Shown here in pieces: positions 24,703 to 36,589 of a DNA stretch of 64,000 nucleotides (position 1 is the stretch's first letter; every line of letters begins with the position of its first letter). This stretch comes from Rhea pennata. Lineage: Eukaryota > Chordata > Aves > Rheiformes > Rheidae. The translations under genes were made by a program, and so were the position numbers. The DNA lies in the NCBI RefSeq assembly GCF_028389875.1, contig NC_084687.1, positions 2,888,157-2,952,156 on the forward strand, given 5' to 3'. The notes beneath the pieces were generated by a model. The model had not been told where the DNA came from. It worked only from the letters and a program-made list of their open reading frames with translations, and ran no database searches.

Positions 24703-27012
24703 TTGATCACTGATGATTCAGAGTTGGTGGCAGCACCTTTATTTGTGATAAAACAGTAAGAATTAGGAAGGAAGGGTTACAGACGTGCTGCTTCATTTCT
24801 CTTTGGCCAACACAGCAAGACTTACTTTGGCCTTTAGGAGCTGAAGTCTTGCCTAGTGGTGGCTAAATAAGGAGTTCCTTAGAAAGTCAAAGTTGACTCT
24901 TTCATTGGGGCTGTGTCAACTGGCCAAAAAATGTGAAGAAAAAACAGATCTCCACCTGGGGAGAAGAGGGAAAGAGGATAAATTCACCTGCCCAATGAGG
25001 TCCCTGTAGACCCACATTCACGTCCCACCAGTGGGTCATCCAGCGACTCCCCATCCCTCGCTTGGGGCTAGGTTAGCCAAGGCACCTCCCATCCCAGAGC
25101 CCCGTTTCATCTGTGCGCACACCAAAACCTGCCCAGCGCCCTCCCGACGTGGCCGAACCCCCTCTGACCCCCTGCACGGTCTCCGTTAGACCTCGCTCAG
25201 GGCAGAGAGTCAGCGATGCCCCGCGGACTGCCAGGGGCCAAGGCGCGCAGCGGGAGCTGGCAGGCTCACCCAACGCCTGCCATCCCATCGCAAAGCAGCT
25301 GCAGGAGCGGATGTCCGGCTGATCCCTGTCTTGCTTCAATTTCTGCAGTTCAGAGCAGGGTGTTTATACTTAAATTGCGATCCTTTACAGAGAAAACACC
25401 CAGGGTCCCTTTTTCAGCACCGGAGTAGTCTGTGCTCAGAGACAGCCAGTAAGAGCCTGGAAACACCAACTCTATCAGTTTGCTTCCTCAGTTACAGTCT
25501 TTACTACTGGGAAAGAAAAATGCTAAAATATTTATTTTATGACCATTTTCCCCTGCAACGATCAGGAGAGTTCCTTCCCTGATTTTGCTTCATTTCTTTA
25601 AAGCAGCAGCTCCCGTTTTTTAATGAAAATTACCTCCATCCCTATAAAACCACATTAAAAATGAAGGATGCGTCTTTCCTCCAGAGCAGCTTGTTCTCTC
25701 CAGGAGGCCGTTAGAGAAATCCAAGAGTCTCTGCTGCTGCTTAATTTCTGCTGTGCTCAGGGATAAGGGGATATTGGCATTAATTTTCATTAAATGAGGC
25801 TATGTTGCTCATGGGACCTGCAGATCGCTTACCCTGGTGGGGCCAGCTCAGGAGGATGCAGAGCATCAGTGACCAGCCAGGCACTGGGGAGATGGTTTCT
25901 AGCAGGGGTGTTAAACGCTGCAGTGGGTTTGCCTTAAACAAGCCCTGACTTGGAGAGAAAAAATTAGCCGAGGCTGAGCTTAGCCCATCAAATCGCAGGA
26001 CTTGCTCTTGGGAGCAGCAGGGGAGGTCCAGGTGCTCGGGGTCAGCAGCGAATTTCTCGCTTCTCCCCCCCCCCCTGCGAAAGCTGCTCCCTCTCGCAGC
26101 CGGCGAGATGCAAGTACAGGAGGTGGGATGTGGGAAACGCTGTGATTTATCCTCGCCGACTGCCTGAGCTCAGACAGCTCGGGCACGCAATAAAGAAATA
26201 AATCAGCTAAAAGCTTTGAAACATTAATTGGAGGTGGGAGGACATGCATGCCGTGGAACGGTCTATGGCCAGGGATACGTCTAGCCTGGAGTGCCATCTC
26301 GTGGCTGCCGTGCCAAGCCTGTGCTGCTGCCCATGGTGGGATCCCACAAAGACCAGGTGGGTTTTCCCAGATCGTCCTCTCCATTTCCCAGGTGGGAAAC
26401 TGTGCTCAGAGCTCGTATATCCCTGCGGATATATTCGGCAGCCAAATTGCGCGGTGTGGCTTCCAAGGCCATCTCCAACGCACCGCTGGCTGGGTGTGCA
26501 GTATTGTACAGCGCCGTGCACACGAAGGGGTGCAGGAGCCTCTGAAGCAGCCCCAGCGCTGGGCGCACGTGGCTCCAGGTCACCCACGAGGTGTTACAAC
26601 GTGCAGCATGAGACCATACTTTCTCCGGCTGCAACCTCCTCCCGAGCAGCTTGATAGTTTTTCTGCCCAATTAGTTCACCAATTTAAGAATTTAATCAGA
26701 TGAAACGTCTTGATTTCTCCAAGAAATTGGAGCTTCACCGCGACACTAATAAACTCAATTTCTCAACGTTAAATGTGCTAAATTAAAGTCTCGGCAGCTT
26801 ATCCCCCCCCACCCTCTTGGGGCACGCGAGGTTCAGGCTGGCTGAAGCGAAAAAGCTGGTGGGCAAGAGGCGAGGGCAGCACCTCGGATCAGAGCATCCG
26901 TCTCGGCTCCCGGCTTAGAGCCACGCAAGGCAGCGGCATGCGGGCGCCCGGGGCTTTCTTGGAGATTTCAGTTAGAAAAAGGAGGGAAACAAACATTTAA
27001 ACTTGCTCCGAG

Positions 27013-27017
<5 letters not shown>

Positions 27018-27050
<33 letters not shown>
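27018..27050. repeat. Poly(A) run of 33
   Basis: A pure A33 tract. No retroposed gene body or target-site duplication is visible on either side, so it is listed as a homopolymer rather than a retrocopy tail. Confidence 0.9.
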
Positions 27051-27051
<1 letters not shown>

Positions 27052-29807
27052 CCAAGACACTGTTCGGACAAAGCCGAACTTTTTCTTCTCCATGGCAATA
27101 TAAAATCTCCAGGGAGAGTTCAGCCATATGCCTGCTTGCTAGAGGCCATGAGTAATTTGCTCGTTAGGGCTTGACTCAAGATCCACGCAGCTAACGAGCT
27201 GTTCATTGAGTTCCTTGAGCTTTGAGTCTATTTTGAGGGAGATACTACGCTGCAGATTGTGCTGGAAATGTGTTTTCTAGTAGGTTTTTATCAAGCGCCA
27301 GTTGAGCGTTGACACTGAGTATTCGTTCAGGTTTCCTCTCGTTCACTTTAGGGTAAATCAGAAGTTCTCTAGTGTGTTTGAGGAGGATTAATGCTTCTGG
27401 CCTCATCAGCCACAGCAGAGATCAGGGAAACAGGGCTGTTGCCCTGCGAACAGGCTTTAGATGCTTGGTCTGCTGCTACAGGCGGCAGCAGGTCCTGTTT
27501 ATGGCTGAAATTGGAGCAACCACAGTGTGAGTTTGCAGGTGGAAACCAGCCCCAGCTGCTGGTGAGCTCGCTCCAGCTGTGCAGCCTGCGCTCCAGCTGG
27601 GCTGCAAATACGCCGGATGCAATCACATGGCACAACCCGTCCGTTCTCAGCAGGATTACATGCCGAGGCCAGCACGATACTTCAGGATGGCCACGTGCAG
27701 GGATGCTCTGAGGCCAGACCCAGGCCCTAGAAGTCCCAGACCTTGCAAAGGTGATGCCAACAGACCTGGGTGGGAGCAGAGCCGTGGCCAGCGAGAGCCC
27801 GCAGCAGGCAGATCTGGAGCGCGAAGCTTTGCGATTTCTCACTGCCCAACCTGTATGCACCATTCCCGCTCATGGACTGGCTTCTGCTGTGCATGGAGCT
27901 GCACAGCACCAAGAATGAAAAGATGGGCCCGAATAAACATGATTTTCTGCATGCCACACTTTGAGGCATCTATTTTATTTGAGAATACAGCTTACAAGTT
28001 AATAAGATTCAGGTTGTTCATCCTTCCCGCCGTCCATCCCTTGATCCACCCACCCCTCCCTTCTTCTCTCCCTCCAAGCACCCCTATTTGAGGCCCTGCT
28101 TTGCTAAGGGAGCAGGAGCAGTGAGCATACCACAACAAGCAGGCTGAATATTTTCCGGTCCAAACCTATTCACCAGGATTATTCATGACCAGTTCCCAAA
28201 GGATAAATGCCAAAAGTGCTTCCGCTTTGATAGATGAGGAGGGGAGTTTAAAAAAAAAAAGAATAAAAGAACATTAAAAGTTCAATAGTTTTTAGAGAGG
28301 AGGGAGAAAGAATAAAGAACCTGCTAGGAAAAAAAAAAAAAGGAGCGGCATGTAGGTGTGCAGGAAGATGATGAGGAGCGAGTGGCGCAGAGCTGGGGGG
28401 CTCTCAGCCCTGCTGCTCTCCAGCTGTGCCCAGCTGTGCCTTCTGCCTCCTCCAGCCATCCCTGCAGAGGGATAGGGATGCTGGGACCTCTCCCACACTG
28501 GAACAAGGTGGGAAGGAGGTTAAATAGCTCCTGGGCCGCCTCCTCCTGTCCAAGATGATGGTCTGTGAGTTGCTGCGGATAGAGTGAGGAAGAGAGTGGT
28601 AGTAGGGAGTGGGGAAACCTGGAGGAGAGTAGGTGAAAGGGAGAATTGTCCCAGAGTCCAAATTTCTCCAGCAGGAGCTGTGCTTATGTCCCCCCCATCC
28701 ATCATCTTCCTGGGGTGCGAAAGGTCTCGTTGCAGGGAGACCATCCACAAAAAGAAAAATCCAAACCAAAAATCCCAGAGCAGAACTGGCAGGAGCTTTG
28801 CACCAGAGCTGGCGGCAATGCAAGATTTCTGCCACAGGGAAAATCCCAACAAGCTCGAACTCACACTTTCCACCAGATCAGGAATAAAAAAAAAGAAAGA
28901 AAAAGAAAAAAAAAGCCATCTTTCACAGCTCCTTTCTGAATGAAATCGCAAGCCATTGTGAACAAGATGTGCTGGCACACTGCGTAATGAGAATGTCAAA
29001 CCTTTAGGAGATGAGACATCCGATGTAACAGATGTGGGATATAAAAGCGGATGTGTAGACACTGCATGAGAAACTGTGATTTTAATGCAAGCAGAAACAT
29101 CAAAAAAGCCAACTGAAACAGCGAAACTGGAACGAAATGTTTTTGTCGGAGGAAAACCTGCTGGCATTAGAGGAACGGAAAGCGATCGGCAAGATGATCC
29201 GTTTCTGTTTTCTCCCGTCAAAAATGTCCATGGGAATTTGCATGTTTTGGAGAAAACAGAAGCGCCTTTTGCAAGGGAGAGCCGAGCTGTCGCAAAACGT
29301 CAGTGTACATTACTCTGCGCCCCGCTTGCAGGGGCAGGAGTGGCACCAAAAGTCGCAAGGTCACAGCGCCTCATCTCCAAGGACGTTTGTGCCCCTGAGT
29401 CAAACGTCCATTTGTTTTAGGAAAAAAAAACCCACCTTCCCTCGCTCAGAGTCCAGCTCTTCCATCAGAAACCCCACTGGGCATCGGGCCGCGGTGCCCC
29501 GTGGCCGCGTCATCCTGGTAGGTCCCCATCTCTCTCTTCCTAATCCCCCCAACGGCCTCATCCGGCACTGCCCGCCCTGCTGTGCCAAACAAGAACCTAT
29601 CCAGCTACAAAAATAACTTCTGAATATTTGTTTTACCAGCTTATTTTTCAGCCAGATCAGTCCCGGATCTGGGAGCTGCTCAGATCTCCAGATCCGAAGT
29701 GGCAGCTGGGGAGGAAATATTTGAGATGGATTAAGCAGCTCTGCCAGCAGAATCGTGATCGATGGTTTTCAAAAAGCAAGGAGCTGGGCCCCTCTTCACC
29801 TCTAGAG

Positions 29808-29880
29808 AGGTGAGTGGCCCTGGGCAAATCATTTCACTTCTTTTTGGCCTTGATTCCCCATCTATAATGGGGAGAAATCT
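29808..29880 (+). mobile_element. MIR SINE fragment
   Basis: The sequence follows the MIR core: GTGGCCCTGGGCAAATCATT, then TTCACTTCTT, then CCTTGATTCCCCATCTATAA and TGGGGAGA. It is an old mammalian-wide-interspersed-repeat-type SINE, widely present as fossils across amniotes. Confidence 0.8.
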
Positions 29881-30006
29881 CTATGTATGCTCCAGTGGGG
29901 AATTCCTCTCTGATGTCATGACCAGAGAAGCTAAATGTCAAGCAGATGAGCATCAAATAATAAAAAACAGACTGATGAGCAGGGAAGAGAGATAAGAAAG
30001 ATGGTA

Positions 30007-30012
30007 TTTATT
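30007..30012 (-). other. KCNA10 polyadenylation signal
   Basis: A minus-strand AATAAA lies 154 nt past the KCNA10 stop codon, giving a short 3' UTR. A T-run on the minus strand (30050-30065) lies within that UTR. Confidence 0.6.
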
Positions 30013-30165
30013 TGAACAGCCGCAGGAAATCAGAGATTGAAAAACATCTAAAAAAAAAAAAAAAAAGCAGCACATTGGTTAAAAAAGATTACAGCGTGTA
30101 GACGTTTTATACCTTAGGTGGCAAATCCCATCTCATAGCGCCCAGACCCATCACGGTCACGACCA

Positions 30166-31716
30166 TCATTTTTTCGCCTTGTCCCGAGGGTAAGCCCCAT
30201 TGGTTTTATTCAGTGACTCCATGCTGCCGGCTCCCGTCACCACGCTCGAGAGTATTCGCTCTACCTCCCCCGGCAGAATTTGTTTCTCTTCGTTCTCTGT
30301 CTCCCTGTGGTAGAAATAGTTGAAGTTCGAGACGATGACGGGGACGGGAAGCGCAATGGTCAATACCCCTGCAATAGCACACAGCGTTCCCACGATCTTC
30401 CCACCCAATGTGGTTGGGCACATGTCTCCGTAGCCGACGGTCGTCATCGTGACCACGGCCCACCAGAACCCATCGGGGATGCTGGAGAAATGAGACTGTG
30501 GCTCATCCACTTCCGCAAAGTAGATGGCACTGGAGAAGAGGATGACGCCAATAAAGAGGAAGAAGATGAGCAAGCCCAGCTCCCGCATGCTGGCCTTGAG
30601 GGTCTGCCCCAGGATCTGCAGGCCTTTGGAGTGCCGCGAGAGCTTGAAGATGCGGAAGACCCTGACCAGCCGGATGATCCGCAGGATGGCTAAGGACATA
30701 TTCTGCTGCCCATTGAGTTCACTCTGCTGGATCAGCTCGGTGGTGAGCGTCACGAAGTAGGGGATGATGGACACAATGTCGATGATGTTCATGATGTTCC
30801 TGAAGAACTCAGTCTTGCTAGGGCACACAATGAACCGGACAAAGAGCTCAAAGGAAAACCAGATAATGCAGGCAGTCTCTATGACGAAGAACGGGTCTGT
30901 GAAGGTGCTGTGGGCTAGCAAGGTATCTGTCACATTCCTAGAAATCTCCTTGGGGGACTTAAACTCCCTTTCTTCCCTGAACTCCGGCAAGGTCTCCATG
31001 CAGAAGATGATGATGGAGATGACAATGACCAGGACGGAGACCAAAGCTACACCCCTGGCTGCACTGGAGCTTTCAGGATACTCGAAGAGCAGCCAGAATT
31101 GCCTATGAAAGTCATTGGTTGGTAAGAGAGTCTCAGGGTCCTTGATGAACCCTTCATCCTCCCTGAACTGGTCCATGGCTTCATCACCCAGCTCATAGAA
31201 GGTGATTTCATCAGCAAAGACATCGATGGGGACATTGGCCGGGCGCCGGATTTTCCCACCGGACTGGTAGTAGTACAGGATCCCATCAAAACTGGGCCTG
31301 TTCCTATCGAAGAAATATTCATTCCTCATGGAGTCAAAGTAACGCATCCTCTTTTCTGGGTCCCCAAGCAAGGTCTCGGGAAACTGGTTGAGAGTCTTGA
31401 GCCGTGTCTCGAACCTCAGCCCAGCGATGTTGATGATGACACGCTGATCCCCTTCATCCATGCCCACCCGCTCCCCCACCAGGTGCTCACTGAACTCGGC
31501 CGAGAACCTGGAGAAAATGGTCTCATTGTTGGCGTTCTCGCTGTTGATGAGGATTCTCCAGTTGGAGAGGAGGTTGGCGCAGCTGGGATGGCCTTTCCGC
31601 GACTGGCTGGCAGGGCTGAGGTCGTTTGAATAACAGGGATCCTCCACGATCTGATCAGCGTTGTCAAAACTGACTAGTGCCACCTCCATCTCCTTCCAAC
31701 TGGACACGTCCATCAT
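30166..31716 (-). CDS. KCNA10: KCNA10 (Kv1.8), Shaker-family voltage-gated K+ channel
   Basis: A tetrameric voltage-gated potassium channel of the plasma membrane, known from inner-ear hair cells, kidney and muscle. Single uninterrupted coding exon, 516 aa (human 511). Visible parts: divergent N-terminus; T1 tetramerisation domain about residues 92-190 ([33 protein letters not shown]); S1 221-241; NVT glycosylation site at 261 in the S1-S2 loop; S2 275-297; S3 305-325; S4 341-360 with the arginine series [21 protein letters not shown]5 376-400; pore 412-432 with selectivity filter TVGYGD at 426-431; S6 with the PVPV hinge at 457-460. The tail ends DKAKK, without the C-terminal PDZ-binding motif of most Kv1 channels, as in other KCNA10 proteins. 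Start: two adjacent Met codons; the human protein begins at the second (MDV...). The frame is intact, so the gene is presumably functional. Confidence 0.97.
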   Translation of the reverse strand: MMDVSSWKEMEVALVSFDNADQIVEDPCYSNDLSPASQSRKGHPSCANLLSNWRILINSENANNETIFSRFSAEFSEHLVGERVGMDEGDQRVIINIAGLRFETRLKTLNQFPETLLGDPEKRMRYFDSMRNEYFFDRNRPSFDGILYYYQSGGKIRRPANVPIDVFADEITFYELGDEAMDQFREDEGFIKDPETLLPTNDFHRQFWLLFEYPESSSAARGVALVSVLVIVISIIIFCMETLPEFREEREFKSPKEISRNVTDTLLAHSTFTDPFFVIETACIIWFSFELFVRFIVCPSKTEFFRNIMNIIDIVSIIPYFVTLTTELIQQSELNGQQNMSLAILRIIRLVRVFRIFKLSRHSKGLQILGQTLKASMRELGLLIFFLFIGVILFSSAIYFAEVDEPQSHFSSIPDGFWWAVVTMTTVGYGDMCPTTLGGKIVGTLCAIAGVLTIALPVPVIVSNFNYFYHRETENEEKQILPGEVERILSSVVTGAGSMESLNKTNGAYPRDKAKK

Positions 31717-31790
31717 ATACTAATCAGATTAGCAGCATAAATCCCTGGGTCGGATACCAGCAGCTTGCGTTGTTCCCACGCTATGAGGAT
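31717..31790 (-). other. KCNA10 5' UTR with a probable upstream splice acceptor
   Basis: Read on the minus strand, a pyrimidine-rich stretch ending TTCACTTACAG (AG at 31792-31791) lies 74 nt before the first ATG. This is a good 3' splice site and suggests the coding exon is preceded by a noncoding 5' exon. The upstream exon was not identified. Confidence 0.45.
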
Positions 31791-31799
31791 CTGTAAGTG

Positions 31800-34250
31800 A
31801 ATGAAAAAGGAGACAGAGATGAATTGTGCATGCAGATTGCTTTTCTCAGCTGGAAAGAACAAAACGGATCTGAGGTCAGAAAAACAAAACTGGTACTTTT
31901 AATGAAAAAGCTAATTTCACTGACTGGCAAAAGCAGTAGAGTTCCAGCCTGTCTTTCAGTTCAGGATCCTGCCGGTCCTTTATACGGCGTCATTATTATC
32001 AGTAAACTTCCCAATACTGTTTGCAGCACCCAGGGATAAAAGGGTAGGTGGGAATGAGCATAAGGTGGGGATGAACGCAGCTGTCCCACCCAGCCTTCCC
32101 CCAGCCCTGCAGTACAAGGGGCCATTTCAGAGATTCCCAGCACCACACACTAAATCACAGGCTGCGGGGTCCAGCATTTGGAGTGGGATTCAGAGATATA
32201 AAGCAACCTTCAGAGCTCTCCTGCATAGTAGATCTGATGTTCCCAAGTCACTCCAAAAGCCTGAAGAGAATCTTCTAATGTGAATCCCCCTGGCATCATC
32301 ATTGCTGCAAAAGGTGCCATGCACCCAAAATACCCCTGGGTGCCCATCACCCCGGTACCCTGCTGCTGTTTTACTCAACCTGATAGCAAAGTCAGAGCAG
32401 AGCCTGGGGAGCAGGCCAAGTTACAGAGCCAGGAGATTACCTGTCCTGCTTTGGGAGAAGCGCAAAGAGAAATTAGAGGTTAATGAGGAATGGTTCTGGG
32501 GTGATTTGCCCAGCAAAATGCACCTTTCTGGCAAACTCAGACCTCTGATTTATTGGGAGGTCTCCAGTCCCTCTGCCTTCCCACCCTTCCCCCTGCAAAT
32601 ATCTATTCTGGATGTGAAAAAACGCAGAAGGACATGCAGAAGCGCTCATTCCTACACGCGAACGCTAATCACCAAGGGCAAGCTGGCTTTCTTAGCTGGC
32701 AAAGTTTAGAGAGAGACACTGAAAACCACAGATGCCCTGAATTGCCAAGAATAGCAAGGCAATTTAGGCCATGTCTGTGTGGAAAAGCAGGGGCTGCTCT
32801 CCACGGGAGCCTCAACCACTTCGCAGCACCGCCGGACCGCTGGTGGGATGGGGGCTGTCCCCGCTGCGGGGATGCAGCTCGGGCTAGAGAGACAGCAGTT
32901 CACCATCTGCCCCTCTCCCAATTCGGGGAGTGCATGGCACTGGACGAGACCCGGCGAGACACCGCAGAAGCCATGCCCGCTTCCAGAAGCTTTTGAAATC
33001 TCTAGCAGCCCTCTAAAGCTCTATTTAGCTGAAGTTGGAGCTCTGAAATTTTTCTTCATTTCCCCAGCCATGCCAGAAGCGTGTTCACCCACCCACACCA
33101 ACGTACAGCCGTCATAGTTGGGTAGGGACAAGCTAGGAGCAGCCCTTTGCCCAAATCCATTGCAGAAGTAGATGTTAACACCCTGGCTTGCTAGGAATCG
33201 TTCTTCTTCTGCTATCATTACAACCTCAGAAAGCAAATCTTCATAGAGGCGCTCACACCCAGATGAGGGCTCAATCTTTCTCTTTACTCAGCGAAATCAT
33301 GAGATGCTGGACTTGGGGACATGAACCAAGGCAACCCCCTTAAAGCTCATGTTTCCTTTGCTTCGGTATCCTTGAGACTCCACCTCCCTGGAGGTTCTTC
33401 TGGCTCTGTTTTTATGCCAATTTGTCCATGGAAGTGACCGTTTTGGAAGAAAAGTGAGCTGGGAGGAAGGTTTGGGGCAAACACAGCAAAAAAATCATGA
33501 CTGGAGAAAGCAACAGCAAGGTTTTGCCACGCGAGGAGCCTGCTGTGGTGATGAGAAGCCCCATGTTCCCCTGAGCTGACCTTCTCCATCTCCAGCGCCC
33601 TGCTCGGCGCAACTGCAAAGCCAGGCCAGAAGGGCCGGGATGAACGCGTGCCCAAGGAGCTGCAGGGCTCCACCAGGCTGGATTCGATTCACGCTTCATG
33701 TTTTGACTGCTTGACCAGAGCTGCTGTGAGCACGGCGAGATGTTTATCCCTCCGGCCATGCAGAGGGAGCTTCTAACTTCAGCGGTGGGATAGCAGCAAG
33801 CGGCGCTGGTCCCCAGAGGCGAGAGCGTGCTGGGGCAGCTCGCTGTGGCCCCGGTGCTCCGCGTGCTTTGCCAGCTGGAGCTGGAAATCCATGAACTGGT
33901 GATAGCTGCAGAAAACAGATATTTTCAGTCTCCTTGTAGCATCAGAAACCGGGTGGAGGGAGAAGGGCTGCTGCTATCAGCCAGGTCCAAACAAAGCTCT
34001 TCTGGTCTTTCTAGGGAAAAACAAGTATTAAAGAAGAAGGGGGGAAAAAAAACACGTATTCATTTCATGCTGAACCAAACCAAACAAGAGCGTTCGAGGG
34101 GGGGATTCATCCCTCCAGCCGAGAGACGAACACCGCCGGTGGACCTCCCTCGGAGCCCGCACAAAGCGCCCGGCTGCGGGTTCCCGCTTCGCCTTCCTTT
34201 TCTTTTCCTAATCCAGACTCCCAAAGTTGAGGAAAGAAAGAAAAAAAAAA
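31800..34250. other. Intergenic, nothing recognised
   Basis: Unique sequence upstream of KCNA10 with ordinary base composition. No coding exon, RNA gene or repeat family is recognised. It would hold KCNA10 upstream regulatory sequence. Confidence 0.4.
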
Positions 34251-34259
34251 TCAGTTAGG

Positions 34260-35760
34260 AGTGGAAGGACCGTTTCGGTCTTGGCCGGAGCGCCGGGCAG
34301 GGCCAAGTCCGAGAGCCCTTCTCGGCGCTGCCGCGGCCAGAGACCGGCTTAAGCAGCCGGTGAAATCGCCTCCGCGGTCAGCGCCGCGAGATGATCTTGG
34401 TAGTTTAAGCATTAAGCGCGCTGTGCTCCTGATGCCGCCCGCTGGCGCTCGCTCCGCAGCACCGACCGAGAGGGGCTCGCGGCAGCGCGGGAAAGCGCCA
34501 GAGCTGGAAAAGTTGGCTTTGACCCGGACCACGTTCGCCCTAAAATATTTTCCTATACCCTTCGGCATCCCGTACGTGGCCTTGCTCTTTCTGTCCCGAG
34601 CAGCATTCGCACCGGGGAGGGGGGTCTTGTCCTGGATGGGGAAACTGAGGCACGGAGCCACGACGGGCCGGTTTGCAGGTGGCTGCCGGGAGCGGAAGAT
34701 TGTGCTCACGGAGAGGGGGAAAGAAAAATCCCCTTTTAGCTCCATTCGAAGCCATCTGGCAGATGTGGGGCTGGGTTTTCCATTTCCAAAACCTGCCAGC
34801 CCGCCCCGTCTGCCTCGTTCAAACGGAGACGAGAACGAGCGGAGCTTCGCAGAGCGATTTCCCGAAGCAAAACGGAGCCACCGCACCGCCTGCTCCGGGC
34901 TCGGAGGTTTGAACTAGAAAGTCGCCTTTTTTTTTTTTTTTCCTCCTAAATCACCTAACATCTGCTTGCAGAATCTGATTAACTAATACCCTTTATCTGA
35001 AATCCCTGGCTGGGGAGAGGGTGGGGGGAAATAAATAAATAAAATAGCGAGGGAGAGGGAAGGCGAAACGGAGAAAGGTCATTTTGCGAGAGCGCTCGCG
35101 TCTGCCCCGGCGCTGGCGCGTCGGTGCCGCGCTCGCCCCGCTCCCGGCACCGCTGCGCCCGCGGCCCCGTCGCTCCCCGCGGCTCTCGCCGAGGGCTCCC
35201 GGGGAAAAGCGCGGCGGGCGAGACCGCGGGCGACGGTTTTCCCGGCGCGGCCGCCGCGGGAGTTATTAAATCCGCGTAGGGATGCGTAAGGAGGGGGGCA
35301 AATCCGGCCGTCCCCGCGGAAGGTCCCCTCGGGAGAACGCGGCCGATGTCATTTAAAAGGTCGGTCGCCGCTCGGTTCACTGGTTCATCGGCAGCCCGGC
35401 GAGCGGAGGGTTGCGGCAGCACCCGGCAAGGTTGGGAGCTTCGGCCCCTCCATCGCCCCAGGGGGCAGCATGCCCTAAGGCCTTTTATTATTATTATTTA
35501 TTAATAATTGTGCTAACGGGCCAGGAGGGTGGGAAAAAGAGGGATCGGGGCTTGGAGCATCCCCAGGCAGCCCGCTGCCGACCTACCTCTGGCCCGCGGG
35601 AACGGCGCGCTCCTCCGCGGGCGGCCCGTCCGCGCCGGCGGCGAGGCGGCTCCGGTGGCTCCGCCGTGCCGGACATCTTAAGCCTCCCCCTCCCCGCCCC
35701 GGCGGGAATGACGCCCTGCACCGCGCTCCCGGCCGCCCGGCAGCCCTTGGCTCGCGCCCC
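34260..35760. promoter_or_regulatory. CpG island without an assigned gene (A)
   Basis: About 1.5 kb of CpG-dense, GC-rich sequence, densest at 35.08-35.27 kb. Open frames on both strands (for example 34251-34886 minus, 211 codons) are proline/arginine/alanine-rich and match nothing known, as expected of GC-rich noncoding DNA. A MIR-like patch lies at 34.63-34.66 kb. It probably marks the start of a noncoding transcript or an unannotated 5' exon. Confidence 0.5.
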
Positions 35761-35780
35761 GGGGCTTATATCCGCCACTA

Positions 35781-35781
35781 A

Positions 35782-35816
<35 letters not shown>

Positions 35817-35826
35817 AAATAAATAA
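35781..35826. repeat. (AAAT)n microsatellite
   Basis: About eleven ATAA/AAAT units between two CpG-rich blocks. Confidence 0.95.
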
Positions 35827-36421
35827 GTCCTGAGCCTCCCAGCTGAACGGGACCAGGCAGCTTCGCGGCAGTCACTGGAATAGCTGGGCTGCTGCTTGCT
35901 TTTTTATTTTATTTTATTTTGTGCCCAATTCCTCATTTTTGCTTTCTTTGCTTTTAGGAGCCAGAGGTGGGTGCATGGCGTGGGAAGCAACAGGGGGGCT
36001 TGCAGCACCAGCCTTTTCCCTGGCACCCACCCAGCCTCTTCCTCCTCCTCCTCCTCCTCCGGCCGCTTTGGGAAAGCGGAGGCGGCGCTGGCACATTTCT
36101 GCCCGGGCGCCGCAGCCTGAATTCCTCCCCGCTGACGCTGCTTCGCACCTGAGGGACCCAGCACCTAAATTCCCCCCTCCCCATTCCCGCTTCCTTCCCA
36201 GTCCTCCGAGCTGTCTCGTCCCTGGCACGGCGTTAAGGAGGGCGGTAAGCCGCCCCGTCCCGGAGGAGCCCCGAGCAGACTCACTCGACTGCACGTCCAG
36301 CCTGGACGTGGCAAGGACAACGGGGCAGAGAGACGTCCGGGTCCCCGAGGAAGGAAGCGTGCCAGCAGCCAGGCCCCTTAATCCTTCTCGGTTTGCATCC
36401 TTTATTCCAAATTTTCCCCAT

Positions 36422-36461
36422 ATTTATTTTTATATATGCATATATGTATATGCATATATAA
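36422..36461. repeat. Palindromic TATATGCATATA array
   Basis: An alternating purine-pyrimidine tract with two TATGCATA palindromes flanking TGTA, making a nearly self-complementary block of about 30 bp. It stands in otherwise GC-rich sequence. Confidence 0.75.
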
Positions 36462-36589
36462 AAAGAATCAGATTAACGGCGAGGCTGGTACACGCAGTAC
36501 GCACCACGAGACAGATGAAACCTGCCCGAGACCCAGGCTCAGAGCCCAAATTAATCAACTCTGGATTAACCGGGTCAGGCTGTAATTTA

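Larger units (their letters stand above)
24720..29989. other. Intergenic region between CYM and KCNA10
   Basis: No gene is recognised. Contents: an A33 homopolymer at 27018-27050, an A/G-rich patch at 28.24-28.35 kb, an A-rich patch at 28.88-28.92 kb, and a MIR fragment at 29.81-29.88 kb. The open frames here show no known domain. Confidence 0.5.

Noticed and set aside
27018-27050. A33 run as the tail of a processed retrocopy
   Set aside because: No gene-like sequence precedes it and no flanking target-site duplication is visible.
30280-31108. Plus-strand open frames within KCNA10 as antisense genes
   Set aside because: They are shadows of the highly conserved minus-strand channel coding sequence.
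34627-34670. GGGGAAACTGAGGCACGGAG as a MIR element
   Set aside because: Only about 20 bases fit the MIR core and the flanks do not, so it is mentioned within island A but not listed separately; likewise the similar patch at 43.98-44.01 kb.
34251-34886. 211-codon minus-strand open frame in CpG island A
   Set aside because: Composition is Arg/Pro/Ala/Ser-rich, no domain or signal is recognisable, and an equally long frame (34261-34917) overlaps it on the opposite strand, which is typical of GC-rich noncoding DNA.
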